DNA of 64,000 nt from an uncultured Methanobrevibacter sp. GTDB taxonomy: Archaea > Methanobacteriota > Methanobacteria > Methanobacteriales > Methanobacteriaceae. A program made the translations under genes and the position numbers. The stretch lies in assembly GCA_902789505.1 (NCBI GenBank), contig CADAOO010000007.1:1-64000 (forward strand), written 5' to 3'. The notes under the pieces were generated by a model. That model made no database searches. It saw only the letters and a list, made by a program, of their open reading frames with translations, and was not told the DNA's origin. Of this stretch, positions 39,130 through 46,097 are shown piece by piece; within the stretch, counting starts at the first letter, position 1, and every line of letters begins with the position of its first letter.

Positions 39130-39425
39130 TTTTTTTCTAATTTTATTAATTTAAATTTCATATCTTCAACTCTACTCTCATCATCACTTTCAGCAATGCC
39201 TTTCTTTAGTATCCTCATTTCATTTTCCATGTCATTTAATTCATGGTATATTTCAGCCAAAGATATATAAGATGCTGAATAATCAACTTTACTTTCAACA
39301 TTCATTTTATGTAATTCAATTGCTTTCTCTATATCACCATATTTCCTTTGATATTCCGCTTCATTATACCTATCTGCACAATCATGAAGTTCACAAATAA
39401 ATTTAGCTAGTTCTTCTGAGTTCAA
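39117..39425 (-). CDS. TPR-like small protein, 102 aa
   Basis: Helical protein with a TPR-like pair of helices (YNEAEYQRKYGDIEKAIELHK and ASYISLAEIYHELNDMENEM). It follows the coiled-coil gene 39438-39719 by 12 bp, so these two form the unit between repeat R5 and the plus-strand genes. Partner unknown. Confidence 0.6.
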   Translation of the reverse strand: MNSEELAKFICELHDCADRYNEAEYQRKYGDIEKAIELHKMNVESKVDYSASYISLAEIYHELNDMENEMRILKKGIAESDDESRVEDMKFKLIKLEKNYMK

Positions 39426-39437
39426 AATAACCCTTCC

Positions 39438-39719
39438 TTAAATAATATTATCCCATTTTGGTCTATTCTCTTCCAAAGCACGTAAACGTTCCTCAAAACT
39501 ACTATACTCATCCAACTTAGACTCCAACTCCTTATTCTTATTCTCCAATTCATTAAGTTTAATTTCCATCTCTTTACGAATTTCACTAGTATACACTTTT
39601 GCCTCAACATTTTCTAAACTTAAATCAGGTAATGCTGCCAAATATACTTCTTTAACATCTTCAATTGCAATATGAATATAAGATGGATCAGTTTTAACAG
39701 GCGGAACATGACCTTCCAT
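39438..39719 (-). CDS. Coiled-coil protein, paralogue of 41838-42080, 93 aa
   Basis: After MEGHVPPVKTDPSYIHI the sequence is nearly the same as the gene at 41838-42080 (EAKVYTSEIRKEME, KNKELESKLDEY, SFEERLRALEENRP). Heptads from about residue 48 to 85 predict a coiled coil, typical of short oligomerisation tails. This copy has a proper start; the paralogue is cut at its 5' end by repeat R9. It could be a C-terminal module once fused to something larger. Confidence 0.6.
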   Translation of the reverse strand: MEGHVPPVKTDPSYIHIAIEDVKEVYLAALPDLSLENVEAKVYTSEIRKEMEIKLNELENKNKELESKLDEYSSFEERLRALEENRPKWDNII

Positions 39720-39782
39720 AAGTGTGCAGAGTCTTAAGTTACCGCAGTTTTTAGCAATTGTTGTCTGGAAAAATTTTCGTAA

Positions 39783-39819
39783 GTTTTAAATATTTTACTC
39801 GCAAATATTTATTCCGAAC
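39783..39819 (+). repeat. 37-bp cassette repeat R5
   Basis: Canonical copy, 64 bp upstream of the coiled-coil gene. The stub 39795-39854 ends inside it. Confidence 0.97.
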
Positions 39820-39854
39820 TTTATTAATTGTTGAACTGTTTGAGGAGGAGTCAT
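39795..39854 (-). pseudogene. 5' gene stub ending in repeat R5
   Basis: ATG 39854 overlaps the stop of the upstream gene (ATGA), a real translational-coupling arrangement. It reads MTPPQTVQQLIKFGINICE and stops at the repeat's TAA. The N-terminus resembles the stub at 42556-42666 (MTKTQTVQHLLNQF). Confidence 0.45.
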
Positions 39855-40270
39855 AGTTGTGCCTCTTCTGAGATTATAAGATCTTTGTGTTCAGGATATT
39901 TTTTTACAATATCTAAAGCTAATCTGATATCGTCCTCCTGCATTTCAGAAATAGTTCTTGAAACGTCTCGATCAAACAATTCCATCCACATATAAATGCC
40001 ATGTTCTTTTTTTAGATTGAATTTTCTCTTACCTTCCCAATCTTCAAAAATCCTTTTACTCATTGCAGCATTTATTTCAGATAACCTAATCATTTGATGA
40101 GGAATTACAACATCTCTTAATTGAATTAACTCTTCAAGATGATCCATCAAATAATCTAAATTAACAAAATACTTACCTACTAATGACTTTTCATATTTTT
40201 CAAATAAAACCCCATCCAAGGTATATTCAAATTCAATTCCAGTAAACATTTCACTTTTCATTATAATCAC
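39851..40270 (-). CDS. Hypothetical protein, 136-139 aa
   Basis: Single complete gene between R5 and R6, coupled at its 3' end to the stub above. It contains WMELFDRDVSRTISEMQEDD and the terminal helix LALDIVKKYPEHKDLIISEE, a motif shared in style with the 42701-43045 and 37452-37961 proteins. Met4 (MKSEMFTG) is an alternative start. No family is recognised; possibly an immunity-type protein. Confidence 0.55.
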   Translation of the reverse strand: MIIMKSEMFTGIEFEYTLDGVLFEKYEKSLVGKYFVNLDYLMDHLEELIQLRDVVIPHQMIRLSEINAAMSKRIFEDWEGKRKFNLKKEHGIYMWMELFDRDVSRTISEMQEDDIRLALDIVKKYPEHKDLIISEEAQL

Positions 40271-40394
40271 ACTATTGCACGTAAGATAACTTTATGTTCA
40301 TTTTTAGTATCAATTACTTTAATGATTTCACATTCAGTTCCGTCTTTTACAATGGTTTCCATTTGATTAATAAATTTATTTTTATATTTTTTAC

Positions 40395-40431
40395 GTTTTA
40401 AATATTTTACTCGCAAATATTTATTCCGAAC
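40395..40431 (+). repeat. 37-bp cassette repeat R6
   Basis: Canonical copy, 125 bp upstream of 39851-40270 and 9 bp downstream of the 40441-40701 stop codon. Confidence 0.97.
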
Positions 40432-40440
40432 CTCCTAGAA

Positions 40441-40701
40441 TTATAATGACATTAATATTGTACTAACTGCTCTAGATTGCAATAAAAAATCTTCAAAATA
40501 TGCTTCAGGATACTCTTTGTCACGGTCATAAGCTCCACATGTTGAACTATATAAATGTTTAAACATATCAGGTTCCCCCTCTAATAAATCTTTTAATTCT
40601 TTTTCAGTTTCCTTTTTTTCTACAGGATCCATTCCTTCAAATAATAATTCCATTACTTTTTCTTTGAACTCTTCATATGTCATCGGATATTTTTTAACCA
40701 T
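40441..40701 (-). CDS. YPMxYxE family small protein, copy 1, 86 aa
   Basis: Shares a pattern with the protein at 44505-44792: YPMTYEEFKEKVMELLFE versus YPMNYKEYEKRVIELFLE, then a Cys and YD motif (CGAYDRDKEYPE versus CFRYDHPE), then a similar hydrophobic tail ending (AVSTILMSL versus PVANLRMLIG). Acidic and helical. Start ATG 40701 lies 49 bp from R7. The family name is unknown to me; duplication within the array suggests a useful cassette. Confidence 0.6.
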   Translation of the reverse strand: MVKKYPMTYEEFKEKVMELLFEGMDPVEKKETEKELKDLLEGEPDMFKHLYSSTCGAYDRDKEYPEAYFEDFLLQSRAVSTILMSL

Positions 40702-40749
40702 GAGTTCACCTTATTAATTCGTGTGAATTGCAGATTTCTGATGTGTTCA

Positions 40750-40786
40750 GTTTTAAATATTTTACTCGCAAACATTTATTCCGAAC
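40750..40786 (+). repeat. 37-bp cassette repeat R7, hybrid
   Basis: Combines the AAACATTT core of the R8-R12 class with the ATTCCGAAC end of the R3-R6 class, and lies exactly between the two groups in the array. Confidence 0.97.
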
Positions 40787-40813
40787 CTATATCAACAAAA
40801 ATTAAGAATAAAC

Positions 40814-41290
40814 TTAACCTATCTCAATATCATCATCATTAACAAGATTTGGGTTAATATAATTAGGATTTTTTTCAATAACCTCAGAAATAATATTGTC
40901 TTCAGAATTAAATAAAATTAACCGCCTATATTTCGATTCAAGATTTCCCAGGTTAGGTTCTTGTTTATCTTTTGAATGCCAATATTCAATTTTTAAAGAA
41001 AATTCCTTCCCAAAATTAACAATTCTTTCTAACTCAAATTCTTTAGGTTTGCCTTCAAGTTTAAGTTTTCGATAATCTTTATATTTTAATTTATGAACAT
41101 TCTCCTCAATTTCATCATAAATCTTTATATTATCTTTCCAAATTACTTTTTGAACACAATCTGCAGAAATCCGAGAACTTGCATGGAATACATAACTTTT
41201 TTTCCCTTCATACTCAAAAGGCCTTACATAATTTAATTCAATAATATAATTCTCAGGTAACCTAAATTTATCATCGTAACTTACATACAT
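40814..41290 (-). CDS. Hypothetical protein, 158 aa
   Basis: Beta-rich protein with ENYIIELNYVRPFEYEGKKSY, LERIVNFGKEFSLKIEYWH and an acidic C-terminus (NPNLVNDDDIEIG). Single gene between R7 and R8, starting 48 bp from R8. No family is recognised. Confidence 0.6.
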   Translation of the reverse strand: MYVSYDDKFRLPENYIIELNYVRPFEYEGKKSYVFHASSRISADCVQKVIWKDNIKIYDEIEENVHKLKYKDYRKLKLEGKPKEFELERIVNFGKEFSLKIEYWHSKDKQEPNLGNLESKYRRLILFNSEDNIISEVIEKNPNYINPNLVNDDDIEIG

Positions 41291-41337
41291 ACTAACCTAT
41301 CTGCCAAATACTTTAGATAAATATTCCTCTTTTTTTG

Positions 41338-41374
41338 GTTTTAAATATTTTACTCGCAAACATTTATTTCAAAC
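41338..41374 (+). repeat. 37-bp cassette repeat R8
   Basis: ATTTCAAAC-class copy. Its last base at 41374 is directly followed by the duplicated RHH block (41375-41503), giving an exact junction. Confidence 0.97.
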
Positions 41375-41503
41375 AATAATCCCATAAAATATTTTTTTTT
41401 ATTAAAAAAAAAGGATGTGAACTAAAAATGAGCGAATACACAAGCATAAAAATAACCAAAGAACTAAACGAAAAAATGCAACTAATCAAAAAACAAAACA
41501 ACT
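41375..41503 (+). repeat. Duplicated block, copy 2 (RHH gene 5' region)
   Basis: Second copy of the 38816-38942 block, abutting repeat R8 on one side and the 3' end of gene 41518-41835 on the other. Confidence 0.9.
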
Positions 41504-41523
41504 CACTATTCTATGCATTATAA
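41428..41523 (+). pseudogene. Truncated ribbon-helix-helix-like gene, 31 aa
   Basis: Same N-terminus as 38867-39129 (MSEYTSIKITKELNEKM), then KKQNNSLFYAL and TAA at 41521-41523. SLFYAL replaces the PIFYVG of the longer copy, so the gene is cut shortly after. Its end overlaps the stop of the opposite gene 41518-41835. Confidence 0.5.
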
Positions 41524-41835
41524 TTCCGCATCTATAAACTTTTGAATTAAGATATTATCATTAGAATGAATCCCCAAATCTTTTACCATATCAAAAGATT
41601 TTTGAACCTCTGCCCAAACATTAACTTCTTCGACTTCAAATTTTACAGATTCTTTTAATAGTAAATATTCTTTTACAAATAAACATCCCACGTATAATAT
41701 ATTTCCAAAATTAAAAATTATTTTATCTGCATCTTTAGGGACATTCTCAAATAACACTCTTGCTTTCTCTTTACCTAAACAAGTATTATCCCATGGATCC
41801 CCAATATTAATTTTTATTTCATTCATAATTATCAT
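41518..41835 (-). CDS. STAS-like (DUF4325-type) protein, 102-105 aa
   Basis: The pattern KINIGDPWDNTCLGKEKARVLFE, KIIFNFGNILYVGCLFVKEYL resembles STAS-like DUF4325 domains, which have a short alpha/beta fold and occur beside ATPase-like partners. Resemblance is by eye only. It begins 2 bp after the coiled-coil gene, so the two are translated together. Met4 (MNEIKINIGD) is an alternative start. Confidence 0.45.
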   Translation of the reverse strand: MIIMNEIKINIGDPWDNTCLGKEKARVLFENVPKDADKIIFNFGNILYVGCLFVKEYLLLKESVKFEVEEVNVWAEVQKSFDMVKDLGIHSNDNILIQKFIDAEL

Positions 41836-41837
41836 CT

Positions 41838-42080
41838 CTATTCTCTAATTTTATCCCATGTTGGTCTATTTTCTTCTAAGGCACGTAAACGCTCCTCAAA
41901 ACTATTATATTCATCCAATTTAGATTCCAATTCTTTATTTTTATCCTCTAAAGCATTAATCTTAGCCTCCATTTCCTTACGAATCTCACTAGTATAAACC
42001 TTTGCTTCTGCATTCTCAAGACTCAAATCTTCGATAGCAGCCATATAAGCTTCTTTAACATCTTTTACATCATGTTTCAC
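41838..42080 (-). CDS. 5'-truncated coiled-coil paralogue at repeat R9, 80 aa
   Basis: Aligns with the gene at 39438-39719 from its residue 12 on, but its upstream part is replaced by repeat R9 10 bp away. The start is only a GTG (MKHDVKDVKEAYMAA). The coiled coil (KNKELESKLDEYNSFEERL) is intact. This is direct evidence that the repeat marks a recombination junction. Confidence 0.55.
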   Translation of the reverse strand: MKHDVKDVKEAYMAAIEDLSLENAEAKVYTSEIRKEMEAKINALEDKNKELESKLDEYNSFEERLRALEENRPTWDKIRE

Positions 42081-42089
42081 ATAAGATGA

Positions 42090-42126
42090 GTTTTAAATAT
42101 TTTACTCGCAAACATTTATTTCAAAC
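42090..42126 (+). repeat. 37-bp cassette repeat R9
   Basis: ATTTCAAAC-class copy, 10 bp from the truncated coiled-coil gene. Confidence 0.97.
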
Positions 42127-42143
42127 AAAAAAAATAAATTTTT

Positions 42144-42443
42144 TTAATCAAATAAAATTTCTGTGAATAATCTCCCATTTTCATCATAATAACAAGAACA
42201 TATACTGAGCCATAAAGTGTAATCCGGAACATCAGGATAAATCACTAAATTATGACCATCACTAGATTTAAAATGGAAAGTTTTAGTAAATTTATTATAA
42301 TCTAAACCACGACAAGTATCCCCAGATTCCACATATGCATCAACAAATTTATAATCTTTATTCCCTACATCTAAACTTAATAATCCTTGATTTAATTTTA
42401 AAGTTAAATTATTTTTTTTTAATATTTCTTTCAGAGTTACCAT
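42144..42443 (-). CDS. Hypothetical protein, 99 aa
   Basis: Small beta-rich protein (LKLNQGLLSLDVGNKDYKF, TFHFKSSDGHNLVIYPDVPDY) with two Cys in SICSCYY. Single complete gene between R9 and R10. No family is recognised. Confidence 0.6.
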   Translation of the reverse strand: MVTLKEILKKNNLTLKLNQGLLSLDVGNKDYKFVDAYVESGDTCRGLDYNKFTKTFHFKSSDGHNLVIYPDVPDYTLWLSICSCYYDENGRLFTEILFD

Positions 42444-42529
42444 AAAAAATCACATTGAATCAATTTCATTTTCTGAAATTCTTCTTTGATAATTTTTTTA
42501 TTCTTTCTTGATAATATTCATATCTATTT

Positions 42530-42566
42530 GTTTTAAATATTTTACTCGCAAACATTTATTTCAAAC
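42530..42566 (+). repeat. 37-bp cassette repeat R10
   Basis: ATTTCAAAC-class copy. The stub 42556-42666 ends in it at the repeat's TAA. In the other direction an open frame starting at the repeat ATG runs 29 codons (MFASKIFKTNRYEYYQERIK). Confidence 0.97.
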
Positions 42567-42666
42567 CAAAATCCCCTTCAATTTCAAGGTTTAAAACTTC
42601 AGAAGTTAAATTTAATTCTAAATCAAATTGATTCAATAAATGTTGTACAGTTTGAGTTTTAGTCAT
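42556..42666 (-). pseudogene. 5' gene stub ending in repeat R10, 36 aa
   Basis: ATG 42666 gives MTKTQTVQHLLNQFDLELN and ends EIEGDFGLK with a TAA formed by the repeat. It shares the MTxxQTVQxL start with the stub at 39795-39854. Probable N-terminal remnant of a longer cassette gene. Confidence 0.45.
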
Positions 42667-42700
42667 TATATTACCCCGTACATATAAAAAAAAGAGTAAA

Positions 42701-43045
42701 TTAAGGTTTTGCTATTTCAACACCTTTGATCATAGGTTTGAACTGAGGGTATTTTTCAAGAAAATCTAAGGCATATTGAGTATGGAAATCTAAAATATCT
42801 TCAATTGTATACTTAGGATTATTTCTCATTTTAAACACAATAGCTCTTTCTTCATGATCCATTTCTTCAAACTCAGGATGTTTAATAGTTGCATCAAATC
42901 TAATAACATTTACATCTGGAACAACTTTTCGTACAAAACGCATTAAATCATGAGGTAACCCATCCGGAGTGTTTATAAATTCCTTAAAAAAACCCCTCGG
43001 CATATTATTCAAAAAATCATAATCTGGAATCAAACATCTAATCAT
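42701..43045 (-). CDS. Hypothetical protein, 114 aa
   Basis: Helical acidic protein with HPEFEEMDHEERAIVFKM and a terminal ALDFLEKYPQFKPMIKG segment like those of the 39851-40270 protein. It starts 49 bp from R11; in-frame ATG 43045 (MIRCLIPDYD). No family is recognised. Confidence 0.6.
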   Translation of the reverse strand: MIRCLIPDYDFLNNMPRGFFKEFINTPDGLPHDLMRFVRKVVPDVNVIRFDATIKHPEFEEMDHEERAIVFKMRNNPKYTIEDILDFHTQYALDFLEKYPQFKPMIKGVEIAKP

Positions 43046-43093
43046 AATACACTACCTCATGATATATTTAATATAATATGTATTTAATCTACT

Positions 43094-43130
43094 GTTTTAA
43101 ATATTTTACTCGCAAACATTTATTTCAAAC
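43094..43130 (+). repeat. 37-bp cassette repeat R11
   Basis: ATTTCAAAC-class copy, 49 bp upstream of the 42701-43045 gene. Confidence 0.97.
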
Positions 43131-43147
43131 AAAAAAAGTTTTTTATG

Positions 43148-43177
43148 AGTAACCCCTCATTATTATGAGGAGTTACT
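43148..43177. terminator. Strong hairpin, probable terminator
   Basis: AGTAACCCCTCAT pairs with ATGAGGAGTTACT across a 4-nt loop with one mismatch. It is followed on the plus strand by A-rich sequence and preceded by a T run, so it is T-tailed on the minus strand. Confidence 0.55.
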
Positions 43178-43596
43178 AAAAAATTGTCTTTTTACACAAA
43201 AGGAGGTAAAAAAAGACTATGGTAATTGAGGTAGGAACAGTTTTACATCTTATTCCAGGATGAAAAAAAGTTAAAGTAGCGAAATGACTATAAATCACAA
43301 AATTGTATATGGAATGGTTTGAAAAACCACATACGCCAAGTACATTTCATTCTTATTAACACATTCTTACCAGAATTATCAGTGACAGTATACGTAGCTT
43401 CATATTTCAAAGGCAGTAATTGTTTTAAAACAAATTTAATTTTAGATAGCATAAGCTAACACTTCCACTTTTATTAAAAAAAACAAGTTTATAAAAATTA
43501 ATTTTCCCTCATCTTTATCCCATATCTATGTTAAGTTATGGGCTAAAATTTCATGATTTCTTTTTAATGTTTCATCATCATTAGGCAATCATCAAT
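43178..43596. other. Gene-poor spacer with remnant start
   Basis: The plus strand has a strong site AGGAGGTAAAAAAAG before ATG 43219, but the frame stops after 14 codons (MVIEVGTVLHLIPG). This looks like the start of a lost gene. Nothing else is supported. Confidence 0.4.
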
Positions 43597-44250
43597 TCAC
43601 CTTTTTTGAACATCAATAGCAAATCCTTTATCATTATAAATTATAATCTCAAGAGAAGAAATATATTTTATTGGTTCTTTTTTAGAGCTAGGAGATATGA
43701 TTAATTTATCATCAGTATACAATTGATCTTGGAATACCCAGGATTCAATTCCAGTATTTTCATCAACAATTTTTTCGTGGAATATAAATTTACCAATCAA
43801 TTTTAAATTTGCTTCAAACTTTTCAAATTGAAAATCAAACCCATTTTGTTTAAGGATTTCGTTAATGGATTTAGTGTTTTCTTCTTTTTCCTCTATGGCT
43901 GGGAGAAATGGTTGAAGTTTACTATATTTTTTGAGAATTTTTATCTTTTCTTTATTATTTTTAGCTTTTTTAGATTCTTCAACTAACTTTTCCCATTCTT
44001 CCCCTTCAAATGAAACATAAACTGGATCTTCATATTGATAAAAATCTTTTAGGTAACCATGATGCCGACACCAAAATTTAAATTGTTCATATAAATCAGA
44101 GTTATCTTCAATTAATTTTTTTTCATATTCTAACTTTTCAGAATATGATCTCATTTCAAATTGAGCTACTTTTTCTGAATTTCCCCACCCATATGCAAAA
44201 TTTCTATGAAATTTGGGTCTAAAACCATCATCCTCTGGTGGAATCCACAT
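43597..44250 (-). CDS. Hypothetical protein, 217 aa
   Basis: Largest intact cassette protein. N-terminus is Arg/Phe-rich (GFRPKFHRNFAYGWGNSEK), the middle helical and charged (EEWEKLVEESKKAKNNKEKIKI), the C-terminus beta-rich (ESWVFQDQLYTDD, SSLEIIIYNDKG). It starts 26 bp from R12. No family is recognised. Confidence 0.65.
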   Translation of the reverse strand: MWIPPEDDGFRPKFHRNFAYGWGNSEKVAQFEMRSYSEKLEYEKKLIEDNSDLYEQFKFWCRHHGYLKDFYQYEDPVYVSFEGEEWEKLVEESKKAKNNKEKIKILKKYSKLQPFLPAIEEKEENTKSINEILKQNGFDFQFEKFEANLKLIGKFIFHEKIVDENTGIESWVFQDQLYTDDKLIISPSSKKEPIKYISSLEIIIYNDKGFAIDVQKR

Positions 44251-44275
44251 AAATAATACCTCTAAAAACTAAATT

Positions 44276-44312
44276 GTTTTAAATATTTTACTCGCAAACA
44301 TTTATTTCAAAC
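44276..44312 (+). repeat. 37-bp cassette repeat R12
   Basis: ATTTCAAAC-class copy, 26 bp upstream of the gene at 43597-44250. The stub 44307-44423 ends at the repeat's TGA. Confidence 0.97.
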
Positions 44313-44423
44313 CACAATATCTTCAAATTCCTCTTGAGTATACTGTATTTCTGTATAGTAGATGGTTTCCATATGTTCCTCATATCCACTTGCAGATAAT
44401 TTATAAAAATAGATGTTAATCAC
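44307..44423 (-). pseudogene. 5' gene stub ending in repeat R12, 38 aa
   Basis: A GTG at 44423 after GAAG opens MINIYFYKLSASGYEEHM and continues YTQEEFEDIVV to a TGA made by the repeat edge. It is protein-like to its last residue and looks like the N-terminal third of a small protein cut at the repeat. Confidence 0.45.
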
Positions 44424-44504
44424 CTTCGTTGTTTACTTATTTCAATCCATTTTTTAAATTCATTGTATCGTTTAGGGTCTTTTTTTTTCTAATTCTTTTT
44501 CTAT

Positions 44505-44792
44505 TTATCCTATGAGCATTCTTAAGTTTGCAACTGGTGTTTGTTTTAATCGATTATCTTCGAATCTTTTTTTACAAGAATCTCCGAAAATTTCAGGATG
44601 GTCATAGCGGAAACAATCTTGCCCATAAAAACTTTCAATGTAATTTGGTTTATCAGATAACTCTGCTTCTACTCGTTCCATCATTAATTCTAATGTTTCA
44701 CCTTCATAATCTTCAAGAAATAACTCAATTACTCTTTTTTCATATTCTTTATAATTCATAGGATAATTCTCTTCATTAACCATAATTTTCAC
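44505..44792 (-). CDS. YPMxYxE family small protein, copy 2, 93-95 aa
   Basis: Paralogue of 40441-40701: YPMNYKEYEKRVIELFLE, CFRYDHPEIF, PVANLRMLIG. Acidic and helical. Start ATG 44792, or Met4 (MVNEENYPMNY). It lies 70 bp from R13, the last repeat, so it heads the array. Confidence 0.6.
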   Translation of the reverse strand: MKIMVNEENYPMNYKEYEKRVIELFLEDYEGETLELMMERVEAELSDKPNYIESFYGQDCFRYDHPEIFGDSCKKRFEDNRLKQTPVANLRMLIG

Positions 44793-44861
44793 TAACTCCT
44801 TTTATATATTATTGTCTCTTGTATCTTTTGCATCATCATAAGCATTGTTTCCCGTATTTGG

Positions 44862-44898
44862 GTTTTAAATATTTTACTCGCAAATATTTATTCCGAAC
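44862..44898 (+). repeat. 37-bp cassette repeat R13
   Basis: Last copy in the array, canonical ATTCCGAAC class, identical to R3-R6. Beyond it the repeat is not seen again. Confidence 0.97.
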
Positions 44899-45519
44899 AC
44901 TATATAAATTTCCTTTAATTAGTTGTTTGAAACATTTATATTTCTTCTTTTAAAAATGTTGTTAGGAGGTGATTTTTGCATAGCAAATATGATGGTGGTT
45001 TCCTCAAAATGTTGTGATTTGGCAGGCCATATGATGCTTATTTTTATGAATTTTGAGGAGATGATTTTGATGTTGTGAAAGGGTGCCAGGTTTCCTCAAA
45101 AAATTAATTATGTAAAACAATTCTTAATTTCAATTATATATAGCATTAGCATAATATTTTTAATTGGCACAAAAAAAAGAAAATGGTTCCAGAGTGGAGG
45201 GTTTTCCTCCACATTACTCATAATTATTTCATTAGTTTTTTAATTTTGCGTGTGTTTAATTTTAATAGCTATTTATATAAAAATTCTTGAATAATTACTT
45301 GATTTTAGCCTTTTGAACGAAATTGAAATTATTTAAAAAAATATGACCTCCATAAAAATAAGTAGAGAAAAACAAAAGTCTATGATATTAATATATTAAT
45401 AATTAGTGGCTTCATGAAAGAATTAAAAAAATCTATAGATATACCGATTTTTAATCTAAATGAATATTACTATCCCTAACCACATCAAACTTAAATATTT
45501 ATAAAAATAATATATTACC
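44899..45519. other. 621-bp gene-free boundary of the array
   Basis: No gene is supported. It contains short repeated strings (CCTCAAAAT at 45002 and its complement ATTTTGAGG at 45050) and isolated GGAGGTG-like sites without usable frames. The right part carries the promoter of the 45520 gene (TATA-like TTAAATATTTATAAAAA near 45490). Confidence 0.4.
45194..45212. terminator. Hairpin in the boundary spacer
   Basis: GTGGAGG and CCTCCAC form a perfect 7-bp stem with a GTTTT loop. The flanks have only modest T richness, so terminator function is tentative. Confidence 0.4.
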
Positions 45520-45942
45520 ATGACTTTCATGAACAGAAATGCCAATATCAAACAGTTTCAGCTTGTCAAATTCATAAATGAGAACACCGGCGACGACCAT
45601 GTGATGTCAAAAATCTCAATCGTGCTTCGTCGTGACAAGATAGAAGCTCCATATTACATGGTAACCAAGGCCAGGCTCTCAACATGCATTGACAGACCGG
45701 ACAACGGACTCATTCATGCAATGGATATCCTGAACCATCAAAGGAAGCATAACCTCACCGAAGACAGATTCAATGAAATCAAGTCATTAATCCTTAACAG
45801 CAATGAAACTGAGCTTGTGAAAATCACACAAAGCGAAAAGCAAATCAAGATGGATTTGATGTCCAGAAACGAGAAAGAATTCCAAGACCTTTTCAAAGAT
45901 TATCAGGAACTCTTTGACAATATAGACAGCCTAACCGACTAG
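45520..45942 (+). CDS. Hypothetical protein, 137-140 aa
   Basis: First gene with the higher GC of the right half. Contains YYMVTKARLSTCIDRPDNGLI and a helical charged C-terminus (MSRNEKEFQDLFKDYQELFDNI). Met4 (MNRNANIKQF) is an alternative start. No family is recognised. Confidence 0.65.
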   Translation: MTFMNRNANIKQFQLVKFINENTGDDHVMSKISIVLRRDKIEAPYYMVTKARLSTCIDRPDNGLIHAMDILNHQRKHNLTEDRFNEIKSLILNSNETELVKITQSEKQIKMDLMSRNEKEFQDLFKDYQELFDNIDSLTD

Positions 45943-46097
45943 AAAACCAAACGGTAAAAAAATGGATGAATGGCATATCAGAGACCCTGTTGACTGGGCA
46001 GAATCAAAAGCCTTCCGGACTGCATGAAAGCAAAATTCCTTTTTGAATATAATCGCAAATATTACATTGCAGCAATTGTCGATAATATTTAAGACAT

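Noticed and set aside
39422-39610. Minus-strand 62-aa frame inside the coiled-coil gene
   Set aside because: Alternate frame of 39438-39719, whose correct frame is confirmed by the paralogue at 41838-42080.
40750-40786. 31-codon frame starting in repeat R7 (MFASKIFKT...)
   Set aside because: It runs into the start of the next gene in another frame and has no ribosome binding site; open by chance.
35595-44898. CRISPR array
   Set aside because: The 37-bp repeats are spaced 0.3-1.3 kb apart and the intervals carry genes, not uniform short spacers. No cas gene is present.
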